A DNA stretch of 64,000 nucleotides, taken from Stutzerimonas nosocomialis. GTDB taxonomy: Bacteria > Pseudomonadota > Gammaproteobacteria > Pseudomonadales > Pseudomonadaceae. Below, piece after piece: positions 1-10,190 of this stretch (the first letter of the stretch is position 1; the number at the start of each line of letters is the position of its first letter). Below the pieces are notes generated by a model. It was not told the origin of the DNA, ran no database searches, and was given only the letters and a program-made list of their open reading frames with translations. The DNA is taken from positions 1-64,000 of the forward strand of contig NZ_QLAE01000005.1 in assembly GCF_005876855.1 (NCBI RefSeq). The letters run 5' to 3'. Made by a program: the position numbers and the translations under genes.

Positions 1-53
1 CCAGGGACCCAATGATTAACAGTCATTTGCTCTACCGACTGAGCTATCGCGGA
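1..53 (-). tRNA. tRNA-Asn (GTT), 3' end outside window
   Basis: Read on the minus strand, this begins with TCCGCGATAGC, followed by a D-arm (CTCAGTCGGTAGAG) and an anticodon loop CTGTTAA with anticodon GTT. The T-arm and acceptor 3' strand lie beyond base 1, so the gene is partial only because of the window edge. Confidence 0.93.
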
Positions 54-65
54 ACAACGATGCGT

Positions 66-93
66 ATCCTACTGTTTACAAAGGGGAAGTCAA
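66..93 (-). promoter_or_regulatory. sigma-70 promoter of tRNA-Asn
   Basis: On the minus strand TTGACT (93-88) is followed after 16 bases by TAGGAT (71-66), just upstream of the tRNA start at 53. The -35 box overlaps the stop codon of the upstream aminotransferase gene. Confidence 0.5.
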
Positions 94-1304
94 CCCCGTG
101 GAAGCGCTTCGATGACCTCGACGATCGCATTGGTCACGTGGTCGAGGTTGTGCTGATTCAGCGCCGCGACGCAGATCCGGCCGGTGCCGATCGCGTAGAC
201 GCCGAAATCGGTACGCAGACGCTCGACCTGCTCGGCGCTCAGGCCGGAGTAGGAGAACATGCCGCGCTGCGCACTGACGAAACCGAATTCCTGCAGGGCG
301 CCCTTGGCACGCAGCTGCTCGACCATGGCCAGGCGCATCTTCTGGATGCGGCTGCGCATTTCGCCCAGTTCCTGTTCCCAGAGCGCGCGCAGCTCGGGGC
401 TGCTCAATACGCTCGCGACCACGGTGGCGCCGTGGGTCGGCGGGTTGGAATAGTTGGTGCGAATCACCCGCTTGACCTGTGAAAGCACGCGCGAGGCTTC
501 TTCGCGGTTGTCGGTGACCAGCGACAGCGCGCCGACGCGCTCGCCGTACAGTGAGAAGGACTTGGAGAAGGAGCTGGAGACCAGGAACGGCACGCCGGCG
601 TCTGCGAACAGGCGCACCGCGGCTGCGTCTTCCTCGATGCTGTCGCCGAATCCCTGGTAGGCGATGTCCAGGAAGGGCACATGGCCGCGCGCCTTGATCA
701 CCTCGAGCACCTGCTCCCAGTCCGCGAGGTCGAGGTCGACCCCGGTGGGGTTGTGGCAGCAGGCGTGCAGCACCACGATCGAACGGGGCTGGAGCGCGTT
801 GAGGTCCTCGAGCAGGCCCGGCAGATCGATGCCATGGCTGGCCGCCGCGTAGTAGCGGTAGTTCTTCACCGGGAAGCCGGCCGACTCGAACAGGGCGCGG
901 TGGTTTTCCCAGCTGGGGTCGCTGATGGCGACGGTCGCATCCGGCAGCAGCCGCTTGAGGAAGTCGGCACCGACCTTCAGTGCACCGGTGCCGCCCAGGG
1001 CCTGGGTGGTGACGACGCGGCCTTCGGCCAGCAGCGGCGAGTCTTCGCCGAAGATCAGCTTCTGCACGAGGGCGTCGTAGGAGGCGATGCCGTCGATGGG
1101 CAGGTAGCCGCGCGGGGCCTGTACCGCCAGGCGTGCCTTCTCCGCTTCGGCGACGGCCCGCAGCAGGGGAATCCGACCTTCCTCGTTGTAGTAGACGCCC
1201 ACCCCGAGATTGACCTTGTTCGGCCGTGTATCGGCATTGAAGGCTTCGTTGAGGCCCAGGATCGGGTCGCGCGGCGCCATTTCGACAGCAGAGAACAAAC
1301 TCAT
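90..1304 (-). CDS. tyrB: Aromatic/aspartate amino acid aminotransferase, class I PLP
   Basis: Pyridoxal-phosphate aminotransferase of fold type I, subgroup Ia (AspC/TyrB/PhhC), interconverting aromatic amino acids or aspartate with their 2-oxo acids in the cytoplasm. Seen: HNPTG around residues 184-188 (cofactor Asn185), the Asp-x-Ala-Tyr segment at 213-216, the Schiff-base Lys248 in SFSKSFSLYGERVG, and the substrate carboxylate Arg376 near the C-terminus. At 404 residues it is slightly longer than the usual 396-398. It is divergent from uvrB. Whether it prefers aromatic substrates (TyrB/PhhC) or aspartate cannot be settled from sequence alone. Confidence 0.9.
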   Translation of the reverse strand: MSLFSAVEMAPRDPILGLNEAFNADTRPNKVNLGVGVYYNEEGRIPLLRAVAEAEKARLAVQAPRGYLPIDGIASYDALVQKLIFGEDSPLLAEGRVVTTQALGGTGALKVGADFLKRLLPDATVAISDPSWENHRALFESAGFPVKNYRYYAAASHGIDLPGLLEDLNALQPRSIVVLHACCHNPTGVDLDLADWEQVLEVIKARGHVPFLDIAYQGFGDSIEEDAAAVRLFADAGVPFLVSSSFSKSFSLYGERVGALSLVTDNREEASRVLSQVKRVIRTNYSNPPTHGATVVASVLSSPELRALWEQELGEMRSRIQKMRLAMVEQLRAKGALQEFGFVSAQRGMFSYSGLSAEQVERLRTDFGVYAIGTGRICVAALNQHNLDHVTNAIVEVIEALPRG

Positions 1305-1546
1305 GGTGGGAGGGCTCGAAGAGAAGAGGAAAGGTGACGGAGCAGCACCCTCGCTTCGGCGCTAGGGCGGTGCGCAAACGGGGCGGTATTATAGCGATCA
1401 AGTTCGCCCGCCGCGACATGCCGCCGGCGATTATCTGATCGATTGGGGCCTGGCCGGGGGCGGCTGTGCTTCTCGTTCGTCGCCATGTGTCTTGCCCGCT
1501 GCGTCGCTGATTCCTGGCGCGGTGTGGCCATCTCAACGAGGTCGAT

Positions 1547-3562
<2,016 letters not shown>

Positions 3563-3660
3563 GGCGCCTGTGGAGCGAGCGGGCGGGTGCCTGTTACCAT
3601 CGCGGCTTTACGGCGCCGCCGACGGGGCGGTGCCTTCCCGCTGTCGATCCAGAGAATCCA

Positions 3661-5142
3661 ATGACCACCGTTCGTACCCGCATCGCGCCTTCGCCCACCG
3701 GTGACCCCCACGTCGGCACGGCCTACATCGCCTTGTTCAACCTCTGTTTCGCCCGTCAGCACGGCGGGCAGTTCATCCTGCGCATCGAGGATACCGATCA
3801 GCTGCGCTCGACCCGTGAGTCGGAGCAGCAGATCTATGACGCCCTCCGCTGGCTGGGTATCGAATGGGACGAGGGCCCGGACGTCGGTGGGCCGCACGGG
3901 CCGTACCGGCAGAGTGAGCGGGGCGAGATCTACAAGCGCTACTCGGACGAACTGGTCGCCAAGGGTCATGCCTTTCCCTGCTTCTGCAGCGCCGAGCGTC
4001 TCGACCAGGTGCGTGCCGAGCAGATGGCCAACAAGGAAACCCCGCGCTACGACGGCCATTGCATGCACCTGGCGCCGTCCGAGGCGCAGCGCCGCATCGC
4101 GGCCGGCGAATCCCATGTCATCCGCATGAAGGTGCCGAGCGAAGGCGTCTGCCAGGTCCAGGACATGCTGCGCGGCACCGTCGAGATCGGCTGGGACCGC
4201 ATGGACATGCAGGTGCTGATGAAGGCCGACGGGCTGCCCACCTACTTCCTCGCCAACGTGGTCGACGATCATCTGATGGGCATCACCCACGTCCTGCGCG
4301 GCGAGGAGTGGCTGCCGTCGGCGCCCAAGCTGATCAAGCTGTACGAATACTTCGGCTGGGAGCAGCCGCAGCTGTGCTACATGCCGCTGCTGCGCAACCC
4401 GGACAAGAGCAAGCTTTCCAAGCGCAAGAACCCGACCTCGGTGACCTTCTACGAGCGGATGGGCTTCCTGCCCCAGGCGATGCTCAACTACCTGGGGCGC
4501 ATGGGCTGGTCGATGCCGGACGAGCGGGAGAAGTTCACCCTGGACGAGATGATCGAGCATTTCGACATCAATCGCGTCTCGCTGGGCGGGCCGATCTTCG
4601 ACATGGAAAAACTCTCCTGGCTGAACGGCCAGTGGATTCGCGAGCTGAGCGTCGAGGCCTTTGCCGGCGAAGTGCAGAAGTGGGCGCTCAACCCCGACTA
4701 CCTGATGAAGATCGCCCCCCACGTGCAGGGCAGGGTGGAGACGTTCAGCCAGATCGCGCCGCTGGCCGGGTTCTTCTTTGCCGGGGCACTGCCCCTGGAC
4801 GCCTCGCTGTTCGAGCACAAGAAGCTCGATGCCACCCAGGTGCGCCAGCTCATGCAGCTGACGCTGTGGAAGCTGGAAGCGCTGCGCCAGTGGGACAAGG
4901 AGTGCATTACCGGCTCGATCCAGGCGGTGGCCGAGCACCTGCAGCTCAAGCTGCGCGACGTCATGCCGCTGATGTTCGCTGCCATCACCGGCCAGGCGAG
5001 TTCGGTGTCGGTGCTCGATGCGATGGAAATCCTCGGGCCGGACCTGACGCGTTTCCGGCTGCGTCAGGCGCTGGAGCTGCTCGGCAGCGCATCGAAGAAA
5101 GAAACCAAGGAGTGGGAAAAGCTCTTCGCCTCCATCGCGTGA
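3661..5142 (+). CDS. gltX: Glutamyl-tRNA synthetase
   Basis: Class I aminoacyl-tRNA synthetase charging tRNA-Glu with glutamate. Seen: [12 protein letters not shown] with the HIGH-type motif at residues 17-20, the KMSKS-type loop as KLSKR at 251-255, and a putative zinc site Cys107-x-Cys109 with Cys134/His136. The 493-residue length is full. Two tRNA-Glu genes lie a few hundred bases downstream on the same strand, so the enzyme and its substrate RNA are neighbours. A strong promoter between them suggests that the tRNAs are transcribed independently. Confidence 0.98.
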   Translation: MTTVRTRIAPSPTGDPHVGTAYIALFNLCFARQHGGQFILRIEDTDQLRSTRESEQQIYDALRWLGIEWDEGPDVGGPHGPYRQSERGEIYKRYSDELVAKGHAFPCFCSAERLDQVRAEQMANKETPRYDGHCMHLAPSEAQRRIAAGESHVIRMKVPSEGVCQVQDMLRGTVEIGWDRMDMQVLMKADGLPTYFLANVVDDHLMGITHVLRGEEWLPSAPKLIKLYEYFGWEQPQLCYMPLLRNPDKSKLSKRKNPTSVTFYERMGFLPQAMLNYLGRMGWSMPDEREKFTLDEMIEHFDINRVSLGGPIFDMEKLSWLNGQWIRELSVEAFAGEVQKWALNPDYLMKIAPHVQGRVETFSQIAPLAGFFFAGALPLDASLFEHKKLDATQVRQLMQLTLWKLEALRQWDKECITGSIQAVAEHLQLKLRDVMPLMFAAITGQASSVSVLDAMEILGPDLTRFRLRQALELLGSASKKETKEWEKLFASIA

Positions 5143-5246
5143 GCGACGAGCGGTCGGTTCGCTGGAAATCACCGCTGAGGTGCCGGGCGTTTCGTTAAGT
5201 ATTTGTTCTGCTGCCAAAAATCTTTTGCGCGTTGGAAAAAATATCA

Positions 5247-5275
5247 TTGACACTGCCCGGGTCCGACCCTAATAT
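5247..5275 (+). promoter_or_regulatory. sigma-70 promoter of the tRNA-Ala/Glu cluster
   Basis: A consensus TTGACA at 5247-5252 and TAATAT at 5270-5275 are separated by 17 bases. The -10 box ends about 18 bases before the first tRNA-Ala. The stretch just upstream (5200-5246) is AT-rich, like an UP element. Confidence 0.8.
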
Positions 5276-5293
5276 GCGCCCCGTCCTTGAGAT

Positions 5294-5369
<76 letters not shown>

Positions 5370-5432
5370 AATCTCGGATAACGAATTGCCACCAACCCGC
5401 CTGCCGGCGGGTTGCGTTTCAGAAGGGATTGC

Positions 5433-5508
5433 GTCCCCTTCGTCTAGTGGCCTAGGACACCGCCCTTTCACGGCGGTAACAGGGGTTCGAGTCCCCTAGG
5501 GGACGCCA
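5433..5508 (+). tRNA. tRNA-Glu (TTC), copy 1
   Basis: A complete 76-base tRNA: acceptor GTCCCCT pairs with AGGGGAC, anticodon loop CTTTCAC gives TTC, T-loop GGTTCGAGTCC, CCA encoded. It is separated from the preceding tRNA-Ala by 63 bases holding a GC hairpin (5394-5413). Identical to copy 2 at 5672. Confidence 0.98.
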
Positions 5509-5550
5509 CTTTTCGCAGTGCTTGCACTGCACGTCGAGAGACGTAAATTC

Positions 5551-5626
<76 letters not shown>

Positions 5627-5671
5627 ATTCCACGGTGCGTCCGGCGGTAATGGATGCATCTCGAAGGTTTC

Positions 5672-5747
5672 GTCCCCTTCGTCTAGTGGCCTAGGACACC
5701 GCCCTTTCACGGCGGTAACAGGGGTTCGAGTCCCCTAGGGGACGCCA
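5672..5747 (+). tRNA. tRNA-Glu (TTC), copy 2
   Basis: Identical to the copy at 5433, with encoded CCA. Last member of the Ala-Glu-Ala-Glu cluster; a terminator follows about 25 bases later. Confidence 0.98.
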
Positions 5748-5772
5748 GTTTTATTTGCCCGTTTTGGGTGCC

Positions 5773-5809
5773 AAAGGGTCATTTCTCACGAGATGGCCCT
5801 TTTTGTTTT
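5773..5809 (+). terminator. Rho-independent terminator of tRNA cluster
   Basis: AAAGGGTCAT and ATGGCCCTTT pair around a short loop and run into TTTTTGTTTT, immediately after the second tRNA-Glu. Confidence 0.8.
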
Positions 5810-5994
5810 GCCTGCGATTCAGGCGGTCGAGGGTGTCAGGTATTCGCTGCCTTTATCGACGGCCCTCGGACGCTGCGGGTTTGCTAGGGTAGGCCGATCG
5901 GGCGGGACATCGCCGGGGCGCGCGGTCTGTTCCGTGGCGCTCTCGCGCCGCTTCCGACGCCACGACCGCTCACATATCTGCACGCGAGGTTCGC

Positions 5995-6444
5995 ATGATC
6001 TTTCAGAAGGCCGACGGGTTCATCATCGACATCGAAGTCGGCGCCGAGCATATCGATGGGCTGGGACATGCCAACAACGCGGTCTACGTGTCATGGCTCG
6101 AACGCTGCGCCTGGGAGCATTCCCAGCATCTGGGGCTGGGGCTGGACGATTACCGGCGCCTCGACCGGGCCATGGCGGTGCTTCGCCATGAGATCGACTA
6201 CCTGGCGGCAGCCTATGAAGGGGACCGGTTGCAGCTGGCGACCTGGATCGTGGATTCGGATCAGCGCTTGAAGATGAAGCGCAGCTTCCAGCTGGTTCGC
6301 CCGTCGGACGATGTGACGCTGGTCAGCGCGCTGACCACCTTCGTCTGCATCGAGCTCTCCAGCGGCAGGCCAAGGCGGATGCCACCGGAGTTCGTCGAGG
6401 GATACGGCAAGGCGCTGGTCCAGCCCTATCCGCTGGAGTTGTGA
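5995..6444 (+). CDS. Acyl-CoA thioesterase, hotdog fold (YbgC/4HBT family)
   Basis: A 149-residue single hotdog domain predicted to hydrolyse acyl-CoA thioesters. Seen: the 4HBT active-site signature HIDGLGHANNAVYVSWLE at residues 19-36, with the catalytic-type Asp21 and GHxNNxxY pattern, followed by the long helix typical of the fold. The start is supported by GAGG six bases upstream. It stands alone between the tRNA cluster and a convergent small gene. Acyl specificity cannot be read from the sequence. Confidence 0.85.
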   Translation: MIFQKADGFIIDIEVGAEHIDGLGHANNAVYVSWLERCAWEHSQHLGLGLDDYRRLDRAMAVLRHEIDYLAAAYEGDRLQLATWIVDSDQRLKMKRSFQLVRPSDDVTLVSALTTFVCIELSSGRPRRMPPEFVEGYGKALVQPYPLEL

Positions 6445-6448
6445 AGCG

Positions 6449-6706
6449 CTAGCCGCCACCCTGTTCGGGGCGCTTCGCGTCGCTCTCGCGGCGCTGCTGG
6501 GCATCCTCGCGCCAGTCCTCCTGGACCTCGTTGCGCATCTTGGTGCTCACCCCGTCGGGGTCGCGGTCATGGACGTCGACATCGCGGTCGGTGTGGGTTT
6601 CCTGCATAGCGCTGCCCTGGGTCTGGGTGCCGCTGCCCTGCTGAGCGAGCAGCTCGCTGGAAAAAGAGGCCGCTAGGACAAGCGCGCCAAGCTTTATCAT
6701 GTTCAT
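6449..6706 (-). CDS. Small exported charged protein, unknown
   Basis: An 85-residue protein. Residues 1-21 form a signal peptide (Met-Asn-Met-Ile-Lys, a hydrophobic core, then LLAQ). The mature part is very polar: Gln/Gly/Thr-rich at first, then dense in Asp, Arg and Glu (DRDVDVHDRDPDGV), ending in three Gly. There is no cysteine and no recognised domain. A GGAG-type ribosome site precedes the start. Convergent with the thioesterase gene. It is probably a periplasmic, disordered protein; no function assigned. Confidence 0.65.
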   Translation of the reverse strand: MNMIKLGALVLAASFSSELLAQQGSGTQTQGSAMQETHTDRDVDVHDRDPDGVSTKMRNEVQEDWREDAQQRRESDAKRPEQGGG

Positions 6707-6808
6707 GGTCGATCTCCTGACGCGGTGACGAAGAGGACGCGTCTATTTAACCGACCCGGGCAGTCAGAAATTGTTCGTTCCACCCGATCAGGTCTTGCGC
6801 AAGCTTCG

Positions 6809-7864
6809 ATGACGCAGCGAAAAATCATTCACGTCGATTGCGATTGCTTCTACGCGGCGATCGAGATGCGCGACGACCCGAGCCTGGCGCAGCGCCCGCT
6901 GGCCGTGGGCGGCTCGGCCGACCGGCGTGGGGTGATCTCGACCTGCAACTACGAGGCACGCGCCTTTGGCGTGCGTTCGGCCATGGCCTCGGCGCATGCC
7001 CTGAAGTTGTGTCCTGACCTGTTGATCATCAAGCCTCGCTTCGAGGCCTACCGGGAAGCCTCGCAGGAAATCCACACGATCTTTCGCACCTATACCGACC
7101 AGATCGAGCCGCTGTCGCTGGACGAAGCCTTTCTCGACGTCAGCGGATGCGAGCATTTTTCCGGCAGTGCGACACGCATCGCCCAGGACATTCGCCGACG
7201 GGTCTGGCAGCAGTTGCGCATCACGGTGTCGGCGGGCGTGGCGCCGAACAAGTTTCTCGCCAAGATCGCCAGTGACTGGAAAAAGCCCGACGGCCTGTTC
7301 GTCATCACGCCCGATCAGGTGGACGATTTCGTGCGCGTGCTGCCGGTGGCCAAGCTGCACGGCGTGGGCAAGGTGACGGCGGAAAAACTGTCGAGGCTGG
7401 GAATTCGGGACTGCGGCGATCTACGCGAGTGGAAACGGCTGGACCTGGTACGCGAGTTCGGCGCCTTCGGCGAACGGCTCTGGGGGCTGGCGCGGGGGAT
7501 CGACGAGCGTCCCGTTCAGGTCGAGAGCCGGCGCCAGTCGGTGAGCGTCGAGCAGACCTACGATCGCGACCTGCCCGACCTCAACGCCTGCCTGATGCGC
7601 CTTCCCGAGCTGCTGGGCGATCTGGAGAAGCGTCTGGCGCGGCTGGACAGCGGTTACCGGCCGGGCAAGCCGTTCGTCAAGGTGAAGTTCCACGACTTCA
7701 CCCAGACCACGCTGGAGCAGAGCGGGGCGGGGCTCGCGCTCGAAGACTACGCCTCGCTGATGGCCACCGCCTTCGCGCGCGGCGGCAAGCCGGTGAGGCT
7801 GCTGGGGGTCGGGGTTCGGCTGGTCGATCTGCGTGATCGCTTCGAGCAGCTGCGGCTGTTTTGA
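6809..7864 (+). CDS. dinB: DNA polymerase IV (Y family)
   Basis: Error-prone translesion polymerase. Seen: catalytic Asp10 in IIHVDCDCFYA and Asp105-Glu106 in SLDEAFLD, the thumb helix-hairpin-helix region (LHGVGKVTAEKLSRLGI), the little-finger domain, and a C-terminal QLRLF beta-clamp-binding motif ending in the last residue. The Met at 6809 was preferred over an in-frame Met at 6725 because the family begins MTQRKIIH; this gives 351 residues, the usual length. The ribosome site is weak. I saw no clear LexA operator in the 100 bases upstream. Confidence 0.95.
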   Translation: MTQRKIIHVDCDCFYAAIEMRDDPSLAQRPLAVGGSADRRGVISTCNYEARAFGVRSAMASAHALKLCPDLLIIKPRFEAYREASQEIHTIFRTYTDQIEPLSLDEAFLDVSGCEHFSGSATRIAQDIRRRVWQQLRITVSAGVAPNKFLAKIASDWKKPDGLFVITPDQVDDFVRVLPVAKLHGVGKVTAEKLSRLGIRDCGDLREWKRLDLVREFGAFGERLWGLARGIDERPVQVESRRQSVSVEQTYDRDLPDLNACLMRLPELLGDLEKRLARLDSGYRPGKPFVKVKFHDFTQTTLEQSGAGLALEDYASLMATAFARGGKPVRLLGVGVRLVDLRDRFEQLRLF

Positions 7865-7874
7865 GCGGGAACGA

Positions 7875-7903
7875 AAAGGGCCGCATCGAGCGGCCCTTTC
7901 GCA
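7875..7903 (+). terminator. dinB terminator
   Basis: AAAGGGCCGC and GCGGCCCTTT form a 10-bp stem with a five-base loop (7875-7899), 10 bases after the dinB stop. The T tract is short (TTTC). Confidence 0.7.
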
Positions 7904-8200
7904 TTGCGATAAAAGAGGGGAATCCCCGGCCTGCCTGTACCAAGGTCCCCGAAACTGGTTACAGGTCCTAATGCAGGGGTTGTGCCAGTTTCGTTCGGAT
8001 GGGGAATCAATCGAGCCTTGAGGCCTGTGGATCGTCCGCAGGCCCCGGCGTTTGGCGTTTGCCCCTGTCCGGGCGGCGACTGAGCGGTGCTCGCGAGCCG
8101 ACATGGGCAGGGATGGCGCTTCGTCCAGCGGCTTTCAGGGGGCTTGCTGAGGCGCCTGGATGGCGCAGCGGCTCATGGGAATGCGCGAGAATGGCGCACG
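7904..8200. other. Intergenic stretch without a supported gene
   Basis: About 300 bases between dinB and the end of the convergent META lipoprotein gene. Open frames here lack ribosome sites and family resemblance. The one clear structure is a stem-loop at 8022-8044 (GGCCTGTGGA pairing with GTCCGCAGGCC-type strand, 10 bp including one G-T pair, loop of three) without a T tract. Confidence 0.5.
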
Positions 8201-8605
8201 TCACTCCTCGGCCGGCCACAGGCGGATGGGGGCGCCCTGGGCGGGCCACAGGCGCAGCTGGTCGAGGTTGGAGATGTCCCAGCGCTGGACCTGGCCGAGG
8301 GTGTCGAGGAAGCGTCGCTCCTGCGCCATGATCGCTTCGCCGCAGGCGCGGCGCGTGCTGCCCAGTTCGCTGAAGCGAAGCTGCTCGCCGTCACGCACGT
8401 AGCTGCCGAACCAGTGGTTGCAGCCGCCGTTGCCATACGCGCGGCCTTCGGACAGGACCAGCGTGAGCTGGGTCCGGCCGATCACCGGTTCGTCACCGAT
8501 CCATTCGGCGGCGTAGGTGAGGTTCTCCTGCAGCGACGTGGGCTCGGTTGCGCAGCCGCCCAGTCCGAACACCAGCGGTGAAAGCGCGAGGGCCACCGAT
8601 CTCAT
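8201..8605 (-). CDS. META-domain lipoprotein (HslJ-like)
   Basis: 134 residues. The signal peptide ends in the lipobox LGGC (Cys18), so it is predicted to be lipid-anchored. The remainder matches the META/HslJ fold: a W-I-G-D-E-P opening, SEGRAYGNGGCNHWFGSY with the family's G-x-G-G-C-N core near residues 57-64, and a conserved RRACGEAIMAQERRFL segment. HslJ-type proteins are linked to heat or antibiotic stress; the biochemical role is unclear. Its ATG overlaps the TGA of the upstream zinc-ribbon gene by four bases, so the two are translationally coupled. Confidence 0.85.
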   Translation of the reverse strand: MRSVALALSPLVFGLGGCATEPTSLQENLTYAAEWIGDEPVIGRTQLTLVLSEGRAYGNGGCNHWFGSYVRDGEQLRFSELGSTRRACGEAIMAQERRFLDTLGQVQRWDISNLDQLRLWPAQGAPIRLWPAEE

Positions 8606-9042
8606 GACTGCTGCGTCCGGCACGTGCCGCACAGGTGCTTGCCTTGCGCGACGCTCGCCCAGCCGAGCTCGGCGATGCGCGCTTCGGCGGCCGGTTTGCG
8701 GGCGGCTTCGCCCAAGGCCGCATCGACCGCGAATTCGAAGTCCAGGCGCTTCCCGCAGCTGTCGCAGTCGACCTGCCAGTTGAGGATTTCCAGTTCGCGG
8801 AACACCGGGCCCTTGGCGACCGCCAGCCATTGGCCGGGTGGATTGATCAGGTGGCGGACCTTCTCGACGGTCAGGCGCTGCGAGAGTTCGCGGCTGCCCT
8901 TGAGGGTGACCAGCAGGGTGTCGCCGGCGCGAACGGAGCCGCCGGTTCCGGTGACCTGGTAGCGTCCAGGCGCCAGTGCGCGGCATTCACTCAAGGTATG
9001 GGCGGGGTTGAGCAGGGTGTAGCGGAAATCGTGTTCGGCCAT
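8602..9042 (-). CDS. Conserved hypothetical protein with split CxxC zinc ribbon
   Basis: 146 residues, soluble, no signal peptide. The N-terminal half looks like a small beta domain (APGRYQVTGTGGSVRAGDTLLVTLKG). The C-terminal half holds two CxxC pairs, CDSCGK near residue 95 and CGTC near residue 139, that could bind one zinc. First gene of a two-gene unit with the META lipoprotein, overlapping it by four bases. I do not recognise a named function. Confidence 0.75.
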   Translation of the reverse strand: MAEHDFRYTLLNPAHTLSECRALAPGRYQVTGTGGSVRAGDTLLVTLKGSRELSQRLTVEKVRHLINPPGQWLAVAKGPVFRELEILNWQVDCDSCGKRLDFEFAVDAALGEAARKPAAEARIAELGWASVAQGKHLCGTCRTQQS

Positions 9043-9150
9043 TTCGATCGACTAGCAAGCAGCAACGACTGCGGGGTTCGTCATGCTAGCACGGCGAACC
9101 CCGTCACGCTGCGGCGGCCGGGCCGCGGGCGGCGGCTCGGCCGGCGGCGC

Positions 9151-9945
9151 TCAAAGGCGCTTGCTGGCGAAGGTGGTCTCGAAGAAGCGCTGCATATCGG
9201 CCCAGGAGCGCTCGTCGGCCTGCTTGTCGTAGCCCAGGTCCAGGCCGTGGCCGGCATGGGCGTCGGCGTTCGGGTTGCTGAAGCCGTGCTTGGCGCCGGG
9301 CAGGCTGACGAACTGGAAGTCGGCGCCGGCCTTGACCATCTCGGTGGCGAGCGCGCCGATGTCGTCTTCGCTCACCATGCTGTCTTCGCTGCCGTGCTCG
9401 ACCAATACCCGCGCCTTCACGCTACCCGGAGCGGCCCGCGTGGCGGTGGCGAGGGCGCCGTGGAAGCTGACCACGCCATCGAGCGGAACGCCCTGGCGCG
9501 CCATGTCCAGCACTACCTTGCCGCCGAAGCAGTAGCCGATGGCACCGAGCCGGGACGCGTCGGTCTGCGGCTGTGCCTTGAGCAGTTCGAGGCCCGCGTT
9601 GAAGCGGCCCTTGGCGGCGTCGGCATTGGCCAGCGCGGCTTCCATGAAGCCCATCGCGTCCTTGGGATGCTCGGTGTTCTTGCCTTCGCCGTACATGTCG
9701 ATAGCCAGGGCGCTGTAGCCCAGTTCGGCCAGGTCCCGCGCGCGGCGCTTGGAATAGTCGTTCAGGCCCCACCATTCGTGGACCACGACGATGCCGGGGC
9801 GCGCGCCTTCGATGGCGTCGTCATAGGCGTAATAGCCGATCATCCGCGTGCCGTCGGCCGCCGTGTAGGGGATTTCCTGGGTCTGGATCTCGGCGTGGGC
9901 GAGCGCGCTGAAGGTCATCAGCAGGCTGAGCAGGCGTAGGCGCAT
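9151..9945 (-). CDS. Exported dienelactone hydrolase-family protein
   Basis: 264 residues; a signal peptide (residues 1-18, ending AHA) precedes an alpha/beta hydrolase of the dienelactone hydrolase family. Seen: the cysteine nucleophile elbow G-Y-C139-F-G-G, Asp188 in HGSEDSMV and His220 in AKHGFSN, completing a Cys-Asp-His triad; the HEWWGLN segment (56-62) is typical of the family. Probable periplasmic esterase or lactonase, substrate unknown. The leader contains a perfect 9-bp GC hairpin (9968-9990) just before the ribosome site GGGAGA. Confidence 0.88.
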   Translation of the reverse strand: MRLRLLSLLMTFSALAHAEIQTQEIPYTAADGTRMIGYYAYDDAIEGARPGIVVVHEWWGLNDYSKRRARDLAELGYSALAIDMYGEGKNTEHPKDAMGFMEAALANADAAKGRFNAGLELLKAQPQTDASRLGAIGYCFGGKVVLDMARQGVPLDGVVSFHGALATATRAAPGSVKARVLVEHGSEDSMVSEDDIGALATEMVKAGADFQFVSLPGAKHGFSNPNADAHAGHGLDLGYDKQADERSWADMQRFFETTFASKRL

Positions 9946-9967
9946 CGAAGTGTCTCCCTTGGGTCAT

Positions 9968-9990
9968 GGCCCGCCCGGGCAGGGCGGGCC
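9968..9990. repeat. Perfect inverted repeat in the hydrolase leader
   Basis: GGCCCGCCC and GGGCGGGCC pair perfectly around GGGCA. It lies 22 bases upstream of the dienelactone hydrolase start, on that gene's 5' side, so it is not the gene's own terminator. Confidence 0.6.
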
Positions 9991-10106
9991 GCTGTTGGAC
10001 TGTTGCCGGTGGCGCGGGTTTCGGCCAAGGGATGAGTTTATGCGACGGTGGTCGGTGGTGTGGCGCGGTCCTTCGCAGGGGCAGGTGTCCGGCAAGTCAT
10101 TGGCGC

Positions 10107-10139
10107 GATCGCACCGCACATGCCACCTGCGGTGCGGTC
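10107..10139. repeat. 12-bp inverted repeat upstream of MFS gene
   Basis: GATCGCACCGCA and TGCGGTGCGGTC pair over 12 positions (one G-T) around CATGCCACC. It lies about 50 bases before the MFS transporter start and is followed by a run of seven T at 10158-10164. Operator or leader hairpin; unresolved. Confidence 0.55.
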
Positions 10140-10190
10140 TGTGGTAGGTTGCGCGCGTTTTTTTGCCTGCTCGACGGAGACCGGACGCCC

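Noticed and set aside
6707-6808. SOS (LexA) operator before dinB
   Set aside because: No CTGT-N8-ACAG-type sequence found in the upstream 100 bases; likewise none before uvrB.
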